Shown here: positions 31,947-41,490 of the stretch, piece by piece | How positions within the stretch are numbered: the stretch's first letter is position 1 | How the letters are laid out: each line of letters opens with the position of its first letter | NCBI RefSeq assembly: GCF_001708185.1 | Contig: NZ_MDDN01000001.1 | Coordinates: forward strand, 682,001 to 746,000 | Source of the DNA: Lysinibacillus xylanilyticus | GTDB lineage: Bacteria; Bacillota; Bacilli; Bacillales_A; Planococcaceae | DNA length: 64,000 nt | Direction of reading: 5' to 3' | Program-made: the position numbers and the translations under genes | The notes under the pieces: generated by a model | The model's input: the letters and a program-made list of their open reading frames with translations, nothing else | Told to the model about the DNA's origin: nothing | Database searches by the model: none

Positions 31947-32634
31947 CCTCTTCCCCTCTTTCATTTCCAACAAGAGCCGTTCCAACTCGAACAAATGTAG
32001 CCCCTTCCTCTACCGCCATTTCAAAGTCATTAGACATGCCCATTGATAACTCGGTACAAGGCGCGTGTACGAATCCTTGCTCGGCTATTTGCTGTTGACA
32101 TTGTTTTAATTGCTTAAAAACAGAGCGAATAATTGTTTCCTCATCTGTATTTGGTGCCATTGTCATTAGACCAACAACTTGAATTTTTGTAAAACTCTTT
32201 AATGATTCAATAAAAGGCAGAATTTCCTCGATTGCTAAACCATGTTTTGACTCTTCGCCGGATACATTAACTTGTACAAAACATTTGACAGGTTTGTCTG
32301 CTCTTTTTTCAATTTCTTCTGCTAAACTCAAACGATCTAATGAATGCAAATAATCAATGCTGTTAATGACTTGTTTTACCTTACGTGTTTGTAAAGACCC
32401 AATATAATGCCAATGTACATCAGCTTGAATCGCCTCAATTTTACGATTTAAGCCTTCAGGACGGTTTTCTCCTAAATGAATCAGTCCTGCATCAATAGCT
32501 TCTTGTGTTCTTTCTACTGAAACCTCTTTTGTCACTGCAATAATTTGGACTTCGTTTTCTTCTCGATTAGCACGTTTTTTTGCTGCTTGTATAAGATCAT
32601 TAATTTTATTCAAATTTGATATGATTTTTGTCAC
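31930..32634 (-). CDS. ylmE: YlmE, PLP homeostasis protein (YggS/COG0325)
   Basis: Pyridoxal-phosphate-binding protein (234 aa) thought to balance PLP and amino-acid pools. The lysine-bearing strand [13 protein letters not shown] and [25 protein letters not shown] and [22 protein letters not shown] blocks are typical. The GTG at 32632-32634 gives the usual N-terminus; the frame extends to a TTG at 32697 without similarity. ylmD, normally its upstream neighbour, is missing. Confidence 0.92.
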   Translation of the reverse strand: MTKIISNLNKINDLIQAAKKRANREENEVQIIAVTKEVSVERTQEAIDAGLIHLGENRPEGLNRKIEAIQADVHWHYIGSLQTRKVKQVINSIDYLHSLDRLSLAEEIEKRADKPVKCFVQVNVSGEESKHGLAIEEILPFIESLKSFTKIQVVGLMTMAPNTDEETIIRSVFKQLKQCQQQIAEQGFVHAPCTELSMGMSNDFEMAVEEGATFVRVGTALVGNERGEEDEHEK

Positions 32635-32785
32635 TGTTTTTCCCAACTTTACAACAATAGTTTCTTTTATTGTAACAAGCAATGCTTGAATTATCAATGA
32701 ATAGCCTGACCTAAGTGAAATTACATTTAACCCATTTGCAGCTTAAAAACAGCTTTGGTTTTAATAAGCGTAAAAACTGCGCACT

Positions 32786-33022
32786 TTAGGATAATGCTTT
32801 TACTAAAATGACATCCTTGCCAACCACAAGTACATCTTTCATATACACTTTCCTAACAGATTCTTCCCCGCGAAAAAGGCCTAAATATTTTCGGGGCTCC
32901 GCAATCATAAAAGCCGTTACATAGCCTGTTTCTTTGGATACCTCTGCATCAACCACAAATCCTAAAAAGCGTCCATTGCCTGCTTCAATAACTTCTTTTT
33001 GCTGCAACATCGAGAAACGCAT
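32786..33022 (-). CDS. ylmC: YlmC/YmxH-family sporulation protein (PRC-barrel-like)
   Basis: 78-residue small protein of the YlmC/YmxH family, found next to sporulation sigma genes in Bacillales. The PRC-barrel-like pattern (GFVVDAEVSKETGYVTAFMI ... VYMKDVLVVGKDVILV) is visible. Function is not settled. It is the first of the ylm genes here, with a repeat-filled gap separating it from sigG. Confidence 0.85.
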   Translation of the reverse strand: MRFSMLQQKEVIEAGNGRFLGFVVDAEVSKETGYVTAFMIAEPRKYLGLFRGEESVRKVYMKDVLVVGKDVILVKALS

Positions 33023-33067
33023 ATTTTCCCTCCCTAACTAAATCAATTACTCTCAACATCGTTTTAT

Positions 33068-33252
33068 CTCAATCAATTGTGCCTTGGTCTGGAATCGGCT
33101 TTGTGCTTGCACAAAGCCGATTCCATGACATCCTGCCGGGGGCTTTAACTTCTTTCAGCGGGCGTTTGGACACCCGCTGAAAAATAGCTTACATTCGCAT
33201 TAATCTCACCACTTATAGAGATGGGAGACTTCTGCTGAAAGAAGTTAAACTA
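33068..33252. repeat. Family A dispersed repeat, long form
   Basis: Diverged head hairpin (CAATTGTGCCTTGG), a 15-bp GGAATCGGCTTTGTG stem with its complement CACAAAGCCGATTCC, a TCAGCGGGCG/CACCCGCTGA hairpin, and the tail GGGAGACTTCTGCTGAAAGA ending in AGTTAA. Nearly collinear with the copy at 37951. Confidence 0.85.
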
Positions 33253-33365
33253 TGTTCTCTCTTTATATTTATGTGTTCATTGTTGTTTAAATGAAAATGA
33301 AATGATCAAGTGAATGTTGTAAAAATGTCATAGTTAAATTGAATTTGGCTCTTTGGCAAAACGTG

Positions 33366-33606
33366 TGGTTGATTTCCGTTCCGACTGAGCGCTTTGTTGC
33401 TGACGCTTCGCTTTCGCACAGATAAAACATTTGCTGCCGCTACGTTAACACTACGCTTTCGCACAGAAAACATCCGCTTCGCTGCAGGGTCTCGGGCCTA
33501 CACGATGTAGGTCACGAAGGCGTTATCACACAGGACGTGATGCTCTTAGCCTTCGTTCCTCTATCGCTAATCCCCAAGGAGTCGCTCAGTCTCCACTACA
33601 ATCAAC
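33366..33606 (+). repeat. Family B dispersed repeat, inner module inverted
   Basis: Left end GTTGATTTCCGTTCCGACTG; the right end reverse-complemented reads GTTGATTGTAGTGGAGACTG. The inner hairpin module (33495-33565) is the reverse complement of that in the 30408 copy: CTACACGATGTAG, CACGAAGGC ... GCCTTCGTTCCTC. Confidence 0.85.
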
Positions 33607-33807
33607 TAATTCATTTAGTATGTATCTTCTAGCACGTCACTCTCTAATTTATAGTGATAATATGCGAAAGCATAACATCATAATAAATATTTAAATTCGT
33701 AATCAAAGCCACAGCAGATATCAATAACATTCTCTATTCTGTTCGATTATAGTAAGTAGCCAGCGTTCATTGTTGAATACATAAATTAAAAGTACTACGC
33801 TATCATT

Positions 33808-33925
33808 GATTGGAGCGGAAGGCTACTCGACTCCCGTGTGAAAGCAAAGCGATAGCAACGTAGCGGAGGAAGCGGCTCGATGCTCGCCCACAGGAAAGCG
33901 GGTAGGCTGAAACGGAAATTACTTA
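33808..33925 (-). repeat. Family B dispersed repeat, short form, opposite strand
   Basis: Reverse-complemented, it carries the ends GATTTCCGTTTCAGCC and GCCTTCCGCTCCAATC plus the GAGCATCGAGCCGCTTCCTC block and CGGGAGTCGAGTAGCC, matching the 30408 copy without the inner hairpin module and tandem units. Confidence 0.82.
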
Positions 33926-33939
33926 CATTTTGTTATAAT

Positions 33940-33974
33940 TAAAATGCGCACCGAGGAATTCGGATGCGCATTGT
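33940..33974 (-). terminator. Terminator after sigG
   Basis: AATGCGCA (33943-33950) pairs with TGCGCATT (33965-33972), extended by CCGA/TCGG; on the minus strand it is followed by TTTTAATTAT. It starts 5 bp after the sigG stop. Confidence 0.75.
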
Positions 33975-33976
33975 TT

Positions 33977-34750
33977 TTACTTATAATCTTTCTGCATTGT
34001 TTCAATTGCATTTTTTTCTAGACGTGAAATTTGCGCTTGAGATATTCCCAATTCCTTTGCAATTTCAGTTTGTGTCTCACCGTAATAAAAACGCTTTGCA
34101 ACAATCATTTGTTGACGATCATCTAACTTTTGTAAACTTTCCTTTACCGACACGTAGGCAACCCATTGATCTTCTGATACATCATCATCACGTAATTGGT
34201 CCATCATATAAACAGCGTCTCCACCGTCAGAATAAATGGGCTCTTGTAATGAAACTGGATCTTGAATGGCATCTAAAGCAAATAATACATCTTCCTTTTT
34301 CATGTCAATCATTTCAGCAATTTCTTCAATTGTTGGTTCTCTTAAATTATCGGTTATCCATTGCTCTTTTGCCTGCATCGCCTTATACGCAATATCTCTA
34401 AGAGAACGAGAAACACGTAATGCATGATGATCACGCAGATGGCGACGAATTTCACCAATGATCATTGGTACAGCATATGTTGAAAATCGCACATTATGCT
34501 TCAAATCAAAATGATCAATGGCTTTCATGAGGCCAATACAGCCTACCTGAAATAAATCATCTGCCTGTTCACCCCTGTAGGCAAATCTACCGACAATACT
34601 AAGCACTAACCTTAAATTGCACATTACAAGCTCTTCTCTAATCTCTGTTTCTCCAGCTTGTAAACGGATGAATAATTCCTTCATTTCCTCGTGCTTTAAA
34701 ATTGGCAAAGTCGATGTATCTAAGCCGCAAAGATCTACTTTAGTTCGCAT
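33977..34750 (-). CDS. sigG: RNA polymerase sporulation sigma factor SigG
   Basis: Late forespore sigma factor (257 aa). The N-terminal anti-sigma-contact motif MRTKVDLCGLDTSTLPILKH is specific to SigG. Region 2 (DDLFQVGCIGLMKAIDHFDL ... RFSTYAVPMIIGEIRRHLRD) and region 4 (GISQAQISRLEKNAIETM) are complete. In Bacillus it is made in the forespore under SigF and later itself. It follows sigE with a 114-bp gap that holds a forespore-type promoter. Confidence 0.97.
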   Translation of the reverse strand: MRTKVDLCGLDTSTLPILKHEEMKELFIRLQAGETEIREELVMCNLRLVLSIVGRFAYRGEQADDLFQVGCIGLMKAIDHFDLKHNVRFSTYAVPMIIGEIRRHLRDHHALRVSRSLRDIAYKAMQAKEQWITDNLREPTIEEIAEMIDMKKEDVLFALDAIQDPVSLQEPIYSDGGDAVYMMDQLRDDDVSEDQWVAYVSVKESLQKLDDRQQMIVAKRFYYGETQTEIAKELGISQAQISRLEKNAIETMQKDYK

Positions 34751-34794
34751 ATTCGATTCCTCCGGATGTTATTCTCTGACTAAACCGTGACATC

Positions 34795-34822
34795 AGTTTG
34801 TCCGAGAGAAACGAGAATATGC
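34795..34822 (-). promoter_or_regulatory. Candidate SigF/SigG-type promoter of sigG
   Basis: Minus-strand GCATA (34818-34822) and GGACAAACT (34795-34803) match forespore -35 and -10 patterns (GYATA and GGNNANNNT), but the 14-bp spacer is slightly shorter than usual, so the match is tentative. Confidence 0.5.
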
Positions 34823-34864
34823 ACAAAAGCTAAGACCAATTTTAGGTAGGTTAAATTTCCCTAC

Positions 34865-35572
34865 TTAAGATATCGGTTGATTCAAGTTTTCACGTAAATC
34901 TTGAATAATTTTCTTCTCTAATCGGGAAATATATGATTGCGAAATACCTAAATGATCAGCTACTTCTTTCTGAGTCATTTCAATTTTTCCATTTAGTCCG
35001 AAACGACATTCCATAATATATCTTTCACGCGCCCCTAGTAAATTAATGGCATGAAACATATGTTGACGTTCAATTTTTTTCTCTACATTATCTAAAATAA
35101 TATGTTCTTCTGTTCCTAAAATATCAGACAATAACAATTCATTTCCATCAGCATCGGAGTTTAATGGTTCATCTAATGAAACTTCACCCTTCATGCGACT
35201 TGTTTTACGTAGATGCATCAAAATTTCATTTTCAATACAACGTGATGCATATGTGGCAAGCTTAATATTTTTATCTGTATTGAACGTTTCAATCGCCTTA
35301 ATTAAACCGATCGAACCAATACTTATTAAATCCTCAATCGGCGTACCTGTATTATCAAAACGTCTAGCAATATAAACAACAAGACGCAAATTACGTTCAA
35401 TTAGTGTATCTCTAGCTCGTAAATCACCATTCATAAAGGATGCAATGACTGTAACTTCTTCTTCTCGACTTAGTGGCACTGGCAATGAATCATTTCCCCC
35501 TATATAGTACGTTTCACGACTTCGAAACTTACTCCATAATTTTTTCAAGCTAGCAAGTAGCCTAAGAAGCAA
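34865..35572 (-). CDS. sigE: RNA polymerase sporulation sigma factor SigE (pro-SigE)
   Basis: Early mother-cell sigma factor (235 aa), made as a precursor. The amphipathic pro-region ([14 protein letters not shown]) precedes ETYYIGG, the region cut by SpoIIGA. Region 2 ([19 protein letters not shown] ... [19 protein letters not shown]) and region 4 ([19 protein letters not shown]) are complete. The start is a TTG at 35572 behind GAGGGGGAG. Lies 13 bp after spoIIGA, its activating protease. Confidence 0.97.
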   Translation of the reverse strand: MLLRLLASLKKLWSKFRSRETYYIGGNDSLPVPLSREEEVTVIASFMNGDLRARDTLIERNLRLVVYIARRFDNTGTPIEDLISIGSIGLIKAIETFNTDKNIKLATYASRCIENEILMHLRKTSRMKGEVSLDEPLNSDADGNELLLSDILGTEEHIILDNVEKKIERQHMFHAINLLGARERYIMECRFGLNGKIEMTQKEVADHLGISQSYISRLEKKIIQDLRENLNQPIS

Positions 35573-35585
35573 TAGTTCTCCCCCT

Positions 35586-36419
35586 CTATGAGTTATTTGA
35601 AAGCGCTGAAAAATGTAAAATTGCTGCTGTGCTATGCGGAAAATTTTTAGCTTTTTTTGTTAATACGATATATTCATTCGTTTTCACTTGTGAGTGCTCC
35701 CCCTTTATATGCCACTCCTCAAAGCGGAAACCTAGTACAACTGACTGCTGTTGCACTGTATTAACATGAATAAATCGAATATAACGCTGATAATCTTCTG
35801 AAAACATGGATACATTATACGGATCAGTTTCTTGCCATTCCAATAATGATTTGCAAAATGCTGCAGGTAAATGTGGTTTTAAAGCGGCATAAGAGACAAA
35901 GTGAACAGGTTTCCCTGATAATGGCTCGATAGCTTGATTACCTGTATCTAGGAATGCAGAAAGCGGTATCTTTACATTAAAAATTTTTAACGTCGTATCA
36001 AACACAAACTGACCACTTAACCGCTCTAGCTTTACAAATCCCCATTGCTTATAAAAAGCAATAAGATTACTAACAGCTAATAGTAGGCAAATAATTATAA
36101 AATGGACGGCAGAAAGACTTTTTAAATATGGTTGTAACGCCGTTAACAATCCACCGATAACGATTGTTGCTGTCAAAACAATTGGTCCTTGCTTTTGAAA
36201 GCTTCGAATCTTGAAACGAAAAGCTATCCCAATTAGTATGAAAAAGCTCAGCAGCGTTGTTAACAGCATTTGACCACCTATTACAGCTACAAAACTACTA
36301 CAAATAGAACTCATTAATAATCTCGTATTCTTTACAAAAACCCCTGTTACCTTTGCCGTAAACTTGAGTATCGCTAGGTTAAAAAGCGTATTAATGAGCA
36401 CCAGCCATTCTCCATACAT
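35586..36419 (-). CDS. spoIIGA: SpoIIGA, sporulation sigma-E processing peptidase
   Basis: Membrane aspartic protease (277 aa) that trims pro-SigE in the mother cell after septation, when signalled by SpoIIR. Five N-terminal membrane helices (to about residue 130) and a C-terminal protease domain with the catalytic [18 protein letters not shown] motif. An AGGAGGCGG site precedes the ATG. Its promoter region has Spo0A-like boxes. Confidence 0.95.
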   Translation of the reverse strand: MYGEWLVLINTLFNLAILKFTAKVTGVFVKNTRLLMSSICSSFVAVIGGQMLLTTLLSFFILIGIAFRFKIRSFQKQGPIVLTATIVIGGLLTALQPYLKSLSAVHFIIICLLLAVSNLIAFYKQWGFVKLERLSGQFVFDTTLKIFNVKIPLSAFLDTGNQAIEPLSGKPVHFVSYAALKPHLPAAFCKSLLEWQETDPYNVSMFSEDYQRYIRFIHVNTVQQQSVVLGFRFEEWHIKGEHSQVKTNEYIVLTKKAKNFPHSTAAILHFSALSNNS

Positions 36420-36439
36420 AACAGCCGCCTCCTATATAC

Positions 36440-36510
36440 AAAGTTAGCATGTTACACTCACAAATATTGTCAAACAATCGCATCATTTCCTTAAAATGTT
36501 TTGACAAAAT
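36440..36510 (-). promoter_or_regulatory. Candidate Spo0A-controlled promoter of the spoIIG operon
   Basis: Minus-strand TTTTGTCAAAAC (around 36498-36510) and TTTGACAA (36467-36474) resemble 0A boxes (TGTCGAA), and a TTGACA-type -35 overlaps the second. The Bacillus subtilis spoIIG promoter also has a -35-like box overlapping 0A sites with an unusually long spacer. No clear -10 can be fixed. Confidence 0.45.
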
Positions 36511-36680
36511 ACATCCTTTCCTTACACAATCTGAACAATCAATTAATTTCTCATAATTATTAGCGCTGTCGCCTGTTTACGTTTCTCTAGGCAAACGACC
36601 AATCAACATTGGTACTTCAATTTTACTTTCGCCACAATAACATTTGCCGAATAAGATAAAATTTTTACTTTGGAAATATA
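36511..36680. other. Spacer between the spoIIG promoter region and the ftsZ terminator
   Basis: AT-rich, without a supported ORF or structure. Confidence 0.4.
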
Positions 36681-36718
36681 AAAAACTCGTATTTTACATA
36701 TGTAAAATACGAGTTTTT
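36681..36718. terminator. Bidirectional terminator after ftsZ
   Basis: Perfect palindrome centred on ACATATGT: AAAAACTCGTATTTTACA and its complement, with an A-run on the left and T-run on the right, so it can work in both directions. Lies 25 bp from the ftsZ stop. Confidence 0.9.
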
Positions 36719-36742
36719 TAGAAGTCAGATGCTTTCAATTTA

Positions 36743-37897
36743 TCAGCGATTTCTACGATTACGTAAAAATGCTGGTACCTCAAGCATGTCATCCTGCGCA
36801 TAATTTTGTTGATTTTGACGTGGTTGCTCTTGCTGTACATGTACATCTTGTCGTGGTTCACGCACCGGAGCTTGCTGTTGCTGTACAGCTTGTCTATTTG
36901 TATTGATCGTCGGACGTGTAGTATTACGTTGTTGCTGTAAAGCTTCCTCCGAGAAACCTGTCGCAATAACTGTGACAATAATTTCATCTTTTAGATTTTC
37001 GTTAATAACAGAACCGAAAATCATATTTACTTCTTCATCTGATGCTGAAGCTACGATGTCTGCGGCTTCTTGTACTTCAAATAAGCTAAGATTCGAGCCA
37101 CCTGTAATATTCATAAGAACACCTTTAGCGCCATCAATTGAGGATTCAAGTAAAGGACTTGAAATAGCTTTCTTAGCTGCTTCAGCAGCACGGTTTTCAC
37201 CTGTAGCAATACCAATCCCCATTAACGCTGAACCTTTGTTGGACATAATTGTTTTAACGTCTGCAAAGTCTAAGTTAATAAGACCTGGTGTTGCAATTAA
37301 ATCTGAAATACCTTGTACACCTTGACGTAAAACATTATCTGCCTCACGGAATGCCTCTAGCATTGGCGTTGATTTATCAACGATCTGTAATAGCTTGTCG
37401 TTCGGAATGACGATTAGCGTATCAACAGACTCTTTCATGCCACCAATACCACCGATAGCTTGTGTTTGTCGTTTGCGACCTTCAAACGTAAATGGACGCG
37501 TTACAACACCGACTGTAAGAGCTCCTAAATCACGAGCAATTTGTGCAATTACTGGCGCGGCCCCAGTACCAGTTCCTCCGCCCATTCCAGCTGTAACGAA
37601 TACCATGTCTGCACCACGTAGAACCTCTTCTAATTGTTCACGGCTCTCTTCTGCAGCTTTTTTCCCTACCTCTGGATTTGCACCTGCACCTAACCCACGT
37701 GTTAATTTTGTACCAATTTGTAGCTTTATTTCTGCTTTCGATAAATTTAGCGCTTGTGCATCTGTGTTAACTGCGATAAAGTCAACACCTTGTACACCAT
37801 GTTCTATCATTCTATTGACAGCGTTGTTACCGCCGCCACCAACACCAATGACTTTTATTACTGCAAGTTGATCAACACTTGTATCAAATTCTAACAT
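36743..37897 (-). CDS. ftsZ: Cell-division GTPase FtsZ
   Basis: Tubulin-like GTPase (384 aa) that forms the division ring. Nucleotide motifs [13 protein letters not shown] near residue 20 and the tubulin signature [15 protein letters not shown] (about 104-118), catalytic T7 loop [11 protein letters not shown] (about 208). The disordered linker (about 320-368) is glutamine-rich, and the tail ends in [15 protein letters not shown], the peptide bound by FtsA, SepF and others. A GGGAGGAAA site precedes the ATG. It is separated from ftsA by a family A repeat of ~200 bp. Confidence 0.97.
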   Translation of the reverse strand: MLEFDTSVDQLAVIKVIGVGGGGNNAVNRMIEHGVQGVDFIAVNTDAQALNLSKAEIKLQIGTKLTRGLGAGANPEVGKKAAEESREQLEEVLRGADMVFVTAGMGGGTGTGAAPVIAQIARDLGALTVGVVTRPFTFEGRKRQTQAIGGIGGMKESVDTLIVIPNDKLLQIVDKSTPMLEAFREADNVLRQGVQGISDLIATPGLINLDFADVKTIMSNKGSALMGIGIATGENRAAEAAKKAISSPLLESSIDGAKGVLMNITGGSNLSLFEVQEAADIVASASDEEVNMIFGSVINENLKDEIIVTVIATGFSEEALQQQRNTTRPTINTNRQAVQQQQAPVREPRQDVHVQQEQPRQNQQNYAQDDMLEVPAFLRNRRNR

Positions 37898-37950
37898 TTC
37901 TTTTTCCTCCCACGGTAACTCGACTCTGTATCATTCATTACGCATTCTAG

Positions 37951-38149
37951 ATCAATTATGCCTCGGTATAATTGCGTCCGGAATCGGCTTTGTGCTGGCA
38001 CAAAGAACTCCTTTCCGATTCCGTGACATCCGCCGGAGGCATTAACTTCTTTCAGCAGGTGTTTGGACATCTGCTGAAAAGTAGCTTAAATCCGCATTCA
38101 CCTCTCACTACCAATAAAGGCGGGAGACTTCAGCTGAAAGAAGTTAATC
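37951..38149. repeat. Family A dispersed repeat, long form, between ftsA and ftsZ
   Basis: Head hairpin AATTATGCCTCGGTATAATT, a GGAATCGGCTTTGTGC stem with a matching CCGATTCC, a TCAGCAGGTG/CATCTGCTGA hairpin, and the tail GAGACTTCAGCTGAAAGAAG ending over the ftsA stop codon (38144-38146). Same order of hairpins as at 33068. Confidence 0.88.
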
Positions 38150-39427
38150 AAAAAACTTATCAAATAATTTTTTTGCTCTCCCAATTACGCTCCCTTTTGA
38201 TTCTGAAGGTGTAGCATATTCTTGCTTTTTATGTGTGGCTGCTGAAGATCCGACAACTGCATATTCAATAGGCTGCGTATTAGTACTTTTCCCATAAAAA
38301 TCATCTTCTAAATAGGCGTAACGAATAAGTCCAACCGCTGTCGTAAATGAAGGCTCTCTAACGCCAATATAATCGGGTGTATAAATTCTAACACGGGTTT
38401 GCAGAATCTGACGTGCCAATTGAGCAATACCCTCAAGTTTTGCAACGCCACCAGTTAAAACAACACCGCCTGGTAAATCTCGAACACCTAGACGTGCTAA
38501 CTCGTCAATCACTAACTCAAATAGTTCTTCCAAGCGAGCGCCTATAATTTCAGATATATAGCGCTGGCTGTACTGATCTGTTGAATCTGTCCCGACAACC
38601 GGTACTTCAAAGAGTTCATCATCTGATGCATCATCATAAAAGGCATGTCCAAATTGATGTTTTATTTGTTCTGCCTGTTCTGTTGGTGTTTTTAAGACGA
38701 TCGAAATATCTTTCGTGATGTGATCGCCACCAATAGGAATAACACCCGTATGTGTCAACAGTCCCTCTTCGAATACTGCGATAGTAGTTGAACCGCCGCC
38801 TAAATCAACGAAAGCCGTACCTTGGTTTTTTTCATCCTCTGTTAATGCAAAAAAGCCTGCTGCTAATGGTTGCAAATATATTTCTCGAATACTTAAACCT
38901 GCACGTTCTACACAACGTAGAACATTGTGTAAAAGTGTCTTAGAGGTTGTAATCATTGTGGCATCCATTTCTAAACGGATACCAATCATACCTCGTGGAT
39001 CTTTAATCTCATCTAAGTTATCGACAATAAATTGTCTTGGAATGATGTTAACTAATTCACGTTCAGGAGGTATTGACATGACTTGTGCAGATTCTACCAC
39101 TCTATCTAAGTCATCATCTGTAATTTCTCTGTTTTCACTATTTACAGCGACAACACCTTTAACTAGCTGTAACATCGTTTGGTTTGCAGGAACACCTAAA
39201 ACGACTTCATTAATTTGATATCCTGTCATTCGTTCAGCTTGTTCTATTGCTTTTCGAATCGATTGAACTGTTGCATCAATATCAACAATTGCACCTTTTC
39301 TTACTCCATTCGATTTTACATTTCCGACGCCAATTACATGTAATTGACCGTCACCCATTTCACCTATTAATACCTTGATAGAGGATGATCCTATATCAAG
39401 AGAAATATATAAATCTTGCTGATTCAA
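38144..39427 (-). CDS. ftsA: Cell-division protein FtsA
   Basis: Actin-like protein (427 aa) that ties FtsZ to the membrane. N-terminal phosphate-1 motif LYISLDIGSSSIKVLIG, phosphate-2 VDLGGGSTTIAVFEEG (about 203-218), adenosine motif VVLTGGVAKLEG, and a C-terminal amphipathic membrane helix (VIGRAKKLFDKFFD). Start is the TTG at 39425-39427 with AAGGAGG 9 nt upstream. The last codons run into a family A repeat. Confidence 0.96.
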   Translation of the reverse strand: MNQQDLYISLDIGSSSIKVLIGEMGDGQLHVIGVGNVKSNGVRKGAIVDIDATVQSIRKAIEQAERMTGYQINEVVLGVPANQTMLQLVKGVVAVNSENREITDDDLDRVVESAQVMSIPPERELVNIIPRQFIVDNLDEIKDPRGMIGIRLEMDATMITTSKTLLHNVLRCVERAGLSIREIYLQPLAAGFFALTEDEKNQGTAFVDLGGGSTTIAVFEEGLLTHTGVIPIGGDHITKDISIVLKTPTEQAEQIKHQFGHAFYDDASDDELFEVPVVGTDSTDQYSQRYISEIIGARLEELFELVIDELARLGVRDLPGGVVLTGGVAKLEGIAQLARQILQTRVRIYTPDYIGVREPSFTTAVGLIRYAYLEDDFYGKSTNTQPIEYAVVGSSAATHKKQEYATPSESKGSVIGRAKKLFDKFFD

Positions 39428-39525
39428 TTAGCTGCACCTCCTTGAAAAATGCTCTTATCCTCATTCTATTGTAAATTCAGCATAATGTCTAAGCAAATCG
39501 AGCATTTTGCACAATTTTTCTCTAA

Positions 39526-39894
39526 TTATATGGTATTTTTCCTTTTCTCGTGACGTTTTTCGTCTATCTTAGTTAGTAAAATTCGCCTAATTATTGCTAT
39601 ATTCTGGAACAAACGTACTCCAAAAGCGAAAATAGCTGCTAAATACAAGTCTACCCCTAAATACACACCTAAAAAGGCTAATCCTGCTGCAAGAATTATA
39701 TTAAAAAAGAATCCAGATACAAATACTTTATCATCATATACTTGCTGTAGTTGAGCACGAATACCGCCAAATAATGTATCCAGGGCTGCTAAAACAGCTA
39801 TCGACAGATAATTTTCATATATAGAGGGTATTTGAATATTTGTTAACAAGCCAAGGGCAAGTCCAAATATCAGACCTAAAAATGGTAGCCACAT
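39526..39894 (-). CDS. sbp: Small basic protein Sbp (DUF1290)
   Basis: 122-residue membrane protein with about three helices and a basic tail (RRILLTKIDEKRHEKRKN). DUF1290 proteins sit between the DUF881 genes and ftsA in Bacillales, as here; a division role is assumed from place only. An AAAAGGAGAA site precedes the ATG, 3 bp after the preceding stop. Confidence 0.9.
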   Translation of the reverse strand: MWLPFLGLIFGLALGLLTNIQIPSIYENYLSIAVLAALDTLFGGIRAQLQQVYDDKVFVSGFFFNIILAAGLAFLGVYLGVDLYLAAIFAFGVRLFQNIAIIRRILLTKIDEKRHEKRKNTI

Positions 39895-39897
39895 ATA

Positions 39898-40617
39898 TTA
39901 TTCTCCTTTTTCCACCTCTGTTAAATAATCATTTGTCAATGGCTGATCAAATGCCGGGATTGTTAAATGCTCTGTCGGTTCCTCTATTATTAAATTAAAA
40001 TTATCTAAATAAAAGGAATCGATAAATGTAGAGGCCTGTAACGAATTGTACATTTTTTGAGCTTCTTTAAAGGAGCTTGTCCCAATATAAATTTCAAAAG
40101 GTGGTGAGGACAGTGGTATACTGTTCACTGTAGTCTTTCCATTTATGTCTCGAATGGCTGTCGTATGGACAACACGATTTCCATCTATCGAAACACTCGC
40201 TGCATTGTTTTTAAACAGCGCATTCAATAATTGGGTTAGTAAATCAGGTGAAATTTCTTTGATTTCATAGCCCATTTCTATTAATTCTGGCGCTGGTTCA
40301 ACACGAAGTACAACACCTGGCCCTTTAACTTCTGTTAGCCCAGCTTGTAGCTTTAAACGATTCAATGTTTCATATAATGCTGACTGTAAATTTGCTTTCT
40401 CAGATTGCTCATAGCGACCCACTACTTCATTTAGTGAGCGAATTTCTGCTAATAATGTGGAATGCCTTTGCTTTTCTTCTGCTAATTCCTCTCTTATGGC
40501 CCAAATATCTCGTGTATCTCGCTCAGCTGGTTGCTTTATGGTATTGTATTGTACCGCTATCATCAAACCGATAATAAATAGCACGATCGTTATTCGGGTG
40601 TACATATTTTTTTTCAA
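39898..40617 (-). CDS. ylxX: DUF881 protein (YlxX-like)
   Basis: 239-residue protein with one N-terminal membrane helix (about 7-22), a coiled coil (REELAEEKQRHSTLLAEIRS region) and an extracytoplasmic DUF881 domain (GPGVVLRVEPAP ... SIDGNRVVHTTAIRD). Function unknown; two tandem DUF881 genes in the dcw cluster is the Bacillus arrangement. Start is the TTG at 40615-40617 behind GGAGGGG. Confidence 0.88.
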   Translation of the reverse strand: MKKNMYTRITIVLFIIGLMIAVQYNTIKQPAERDTRDIWAIREELAEEKQRHSTLLAEIRSLNEVVGRYEQSEKANLQSALYETLNRLKLQAGLTEVKGPGVVLRVEPAPELIEMGYEIKEISPDLLTQLLNALFKNNAASVSIDGNRVVHTTAIRDINGKTTVNSIPLSSPPFEIYIGTSSFKEAQKMYNSLQASTFIDSFYLDNFNLIIEEPTEHLTIPAFDQPLTNDYLTEVEKGE

Positions 40618-40761
40618 AATAGCCCCTCCTAGACGTATCGTAACCCCCCACAGATTTACGCCTTGCCTTATATCTTGAATTATGCAAATGCATATTACAA
40701 TCTATAACTTATCTGGAGGCTATAACCAAGGTTTAGTTTGTAAATATTAACTGGAAATCAT

Positions 40762-41490
40762 TTAACTTTCTACTATTACTTTTGGCATTATAAGCTTTTG
40801 TTCTTCTTCTAATGACACAACAATATTGTCATTTACTAGTTGATCCACAATGCCACCATTTAAATTTAAGGAAGCCATCAATGTTGCTGAATCCCCTACA
40901 GCCTCAATAACAAATGGAGCTGGATGCTGCTTGCCGTCTATAGTAATGACTGGTCCATTACAACGAATATAAGAATTCGCCATAACGCGTTGTCCATTAA
41001 TAGCAATTGCTTGAGCACCAGAAATTTTAAGTTCATTGAGTAATTTAAATACATGGCTTTCATGCACAATATAATCATTAGGATTAGCAGATTTCGGGTC
41101 GTAATCACCGTCTTGAAGGGTAATACGTATCCCTTTTCCCTCTGCGTTTAAATCGCCTAGCAACAAGCGTAAATCCTCTGCTTCTTCAACCAGCTTTGTA
41201 TAATCCTTTTTACTAGCAACAAATGACTTTTCATACTTGCGAATTTTTTCTTGTAAAGAAGTCAACTCTTCTGACAATTCTTTATTGCGCTCTTGCTGTG
41301 CAATTAACTCCTCACGATATGACTCTTCTTGCTCAAAAAGCTCTGCATCACTAGCACCTGCATGTCGATTATCTTTTGCCTGATTGTACGAATAGCCAAC
41401 GATAAACCCCATAGTCACACAAACAATAAGCAACTCAAATTGTTTTCTTGAAAAGAAATTTCCTTTGCTACTCTTTTTCTTGTTGTTCAT
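40762..41490 (-). CDS. ylxW: DUF881 protein (YlxW-like)
   Basis: Second DUF881 paralogue (242 aa): N-terminal helix FELLIVCVTMGFIVGYSY, coiled coil (about 45-95) and DUF881 domain with GKGIRITLQDGDYD and QAIAINGQRVMANSYIRCNG. It overlaps the divIB stop by 23 bp, so translation may be coupled. Role in division is assumed from its place. Confidence 0.88.
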   Translation of the reverse strand: MNNKKKSSKGNFFSRKQFELLIVCVTMGFIVGYSYNQAKDNRHAGASDAELFEQEESYREELIAQQERNKELSEELTSLQEKIRKYEKSFVASKKDYTKLVEEAEDLRLLLGDLNAEGKGIRITLQDGDYDPKSANPNDYIVHESHVFKLLNELKISGAQAIAINGQRVMANSYIRCNGPVITIDGKQHPAPFVIEAVGDSATLMASLNLNGGIVDQLVNDNIVVSLEEEQKLIMPKVIVES

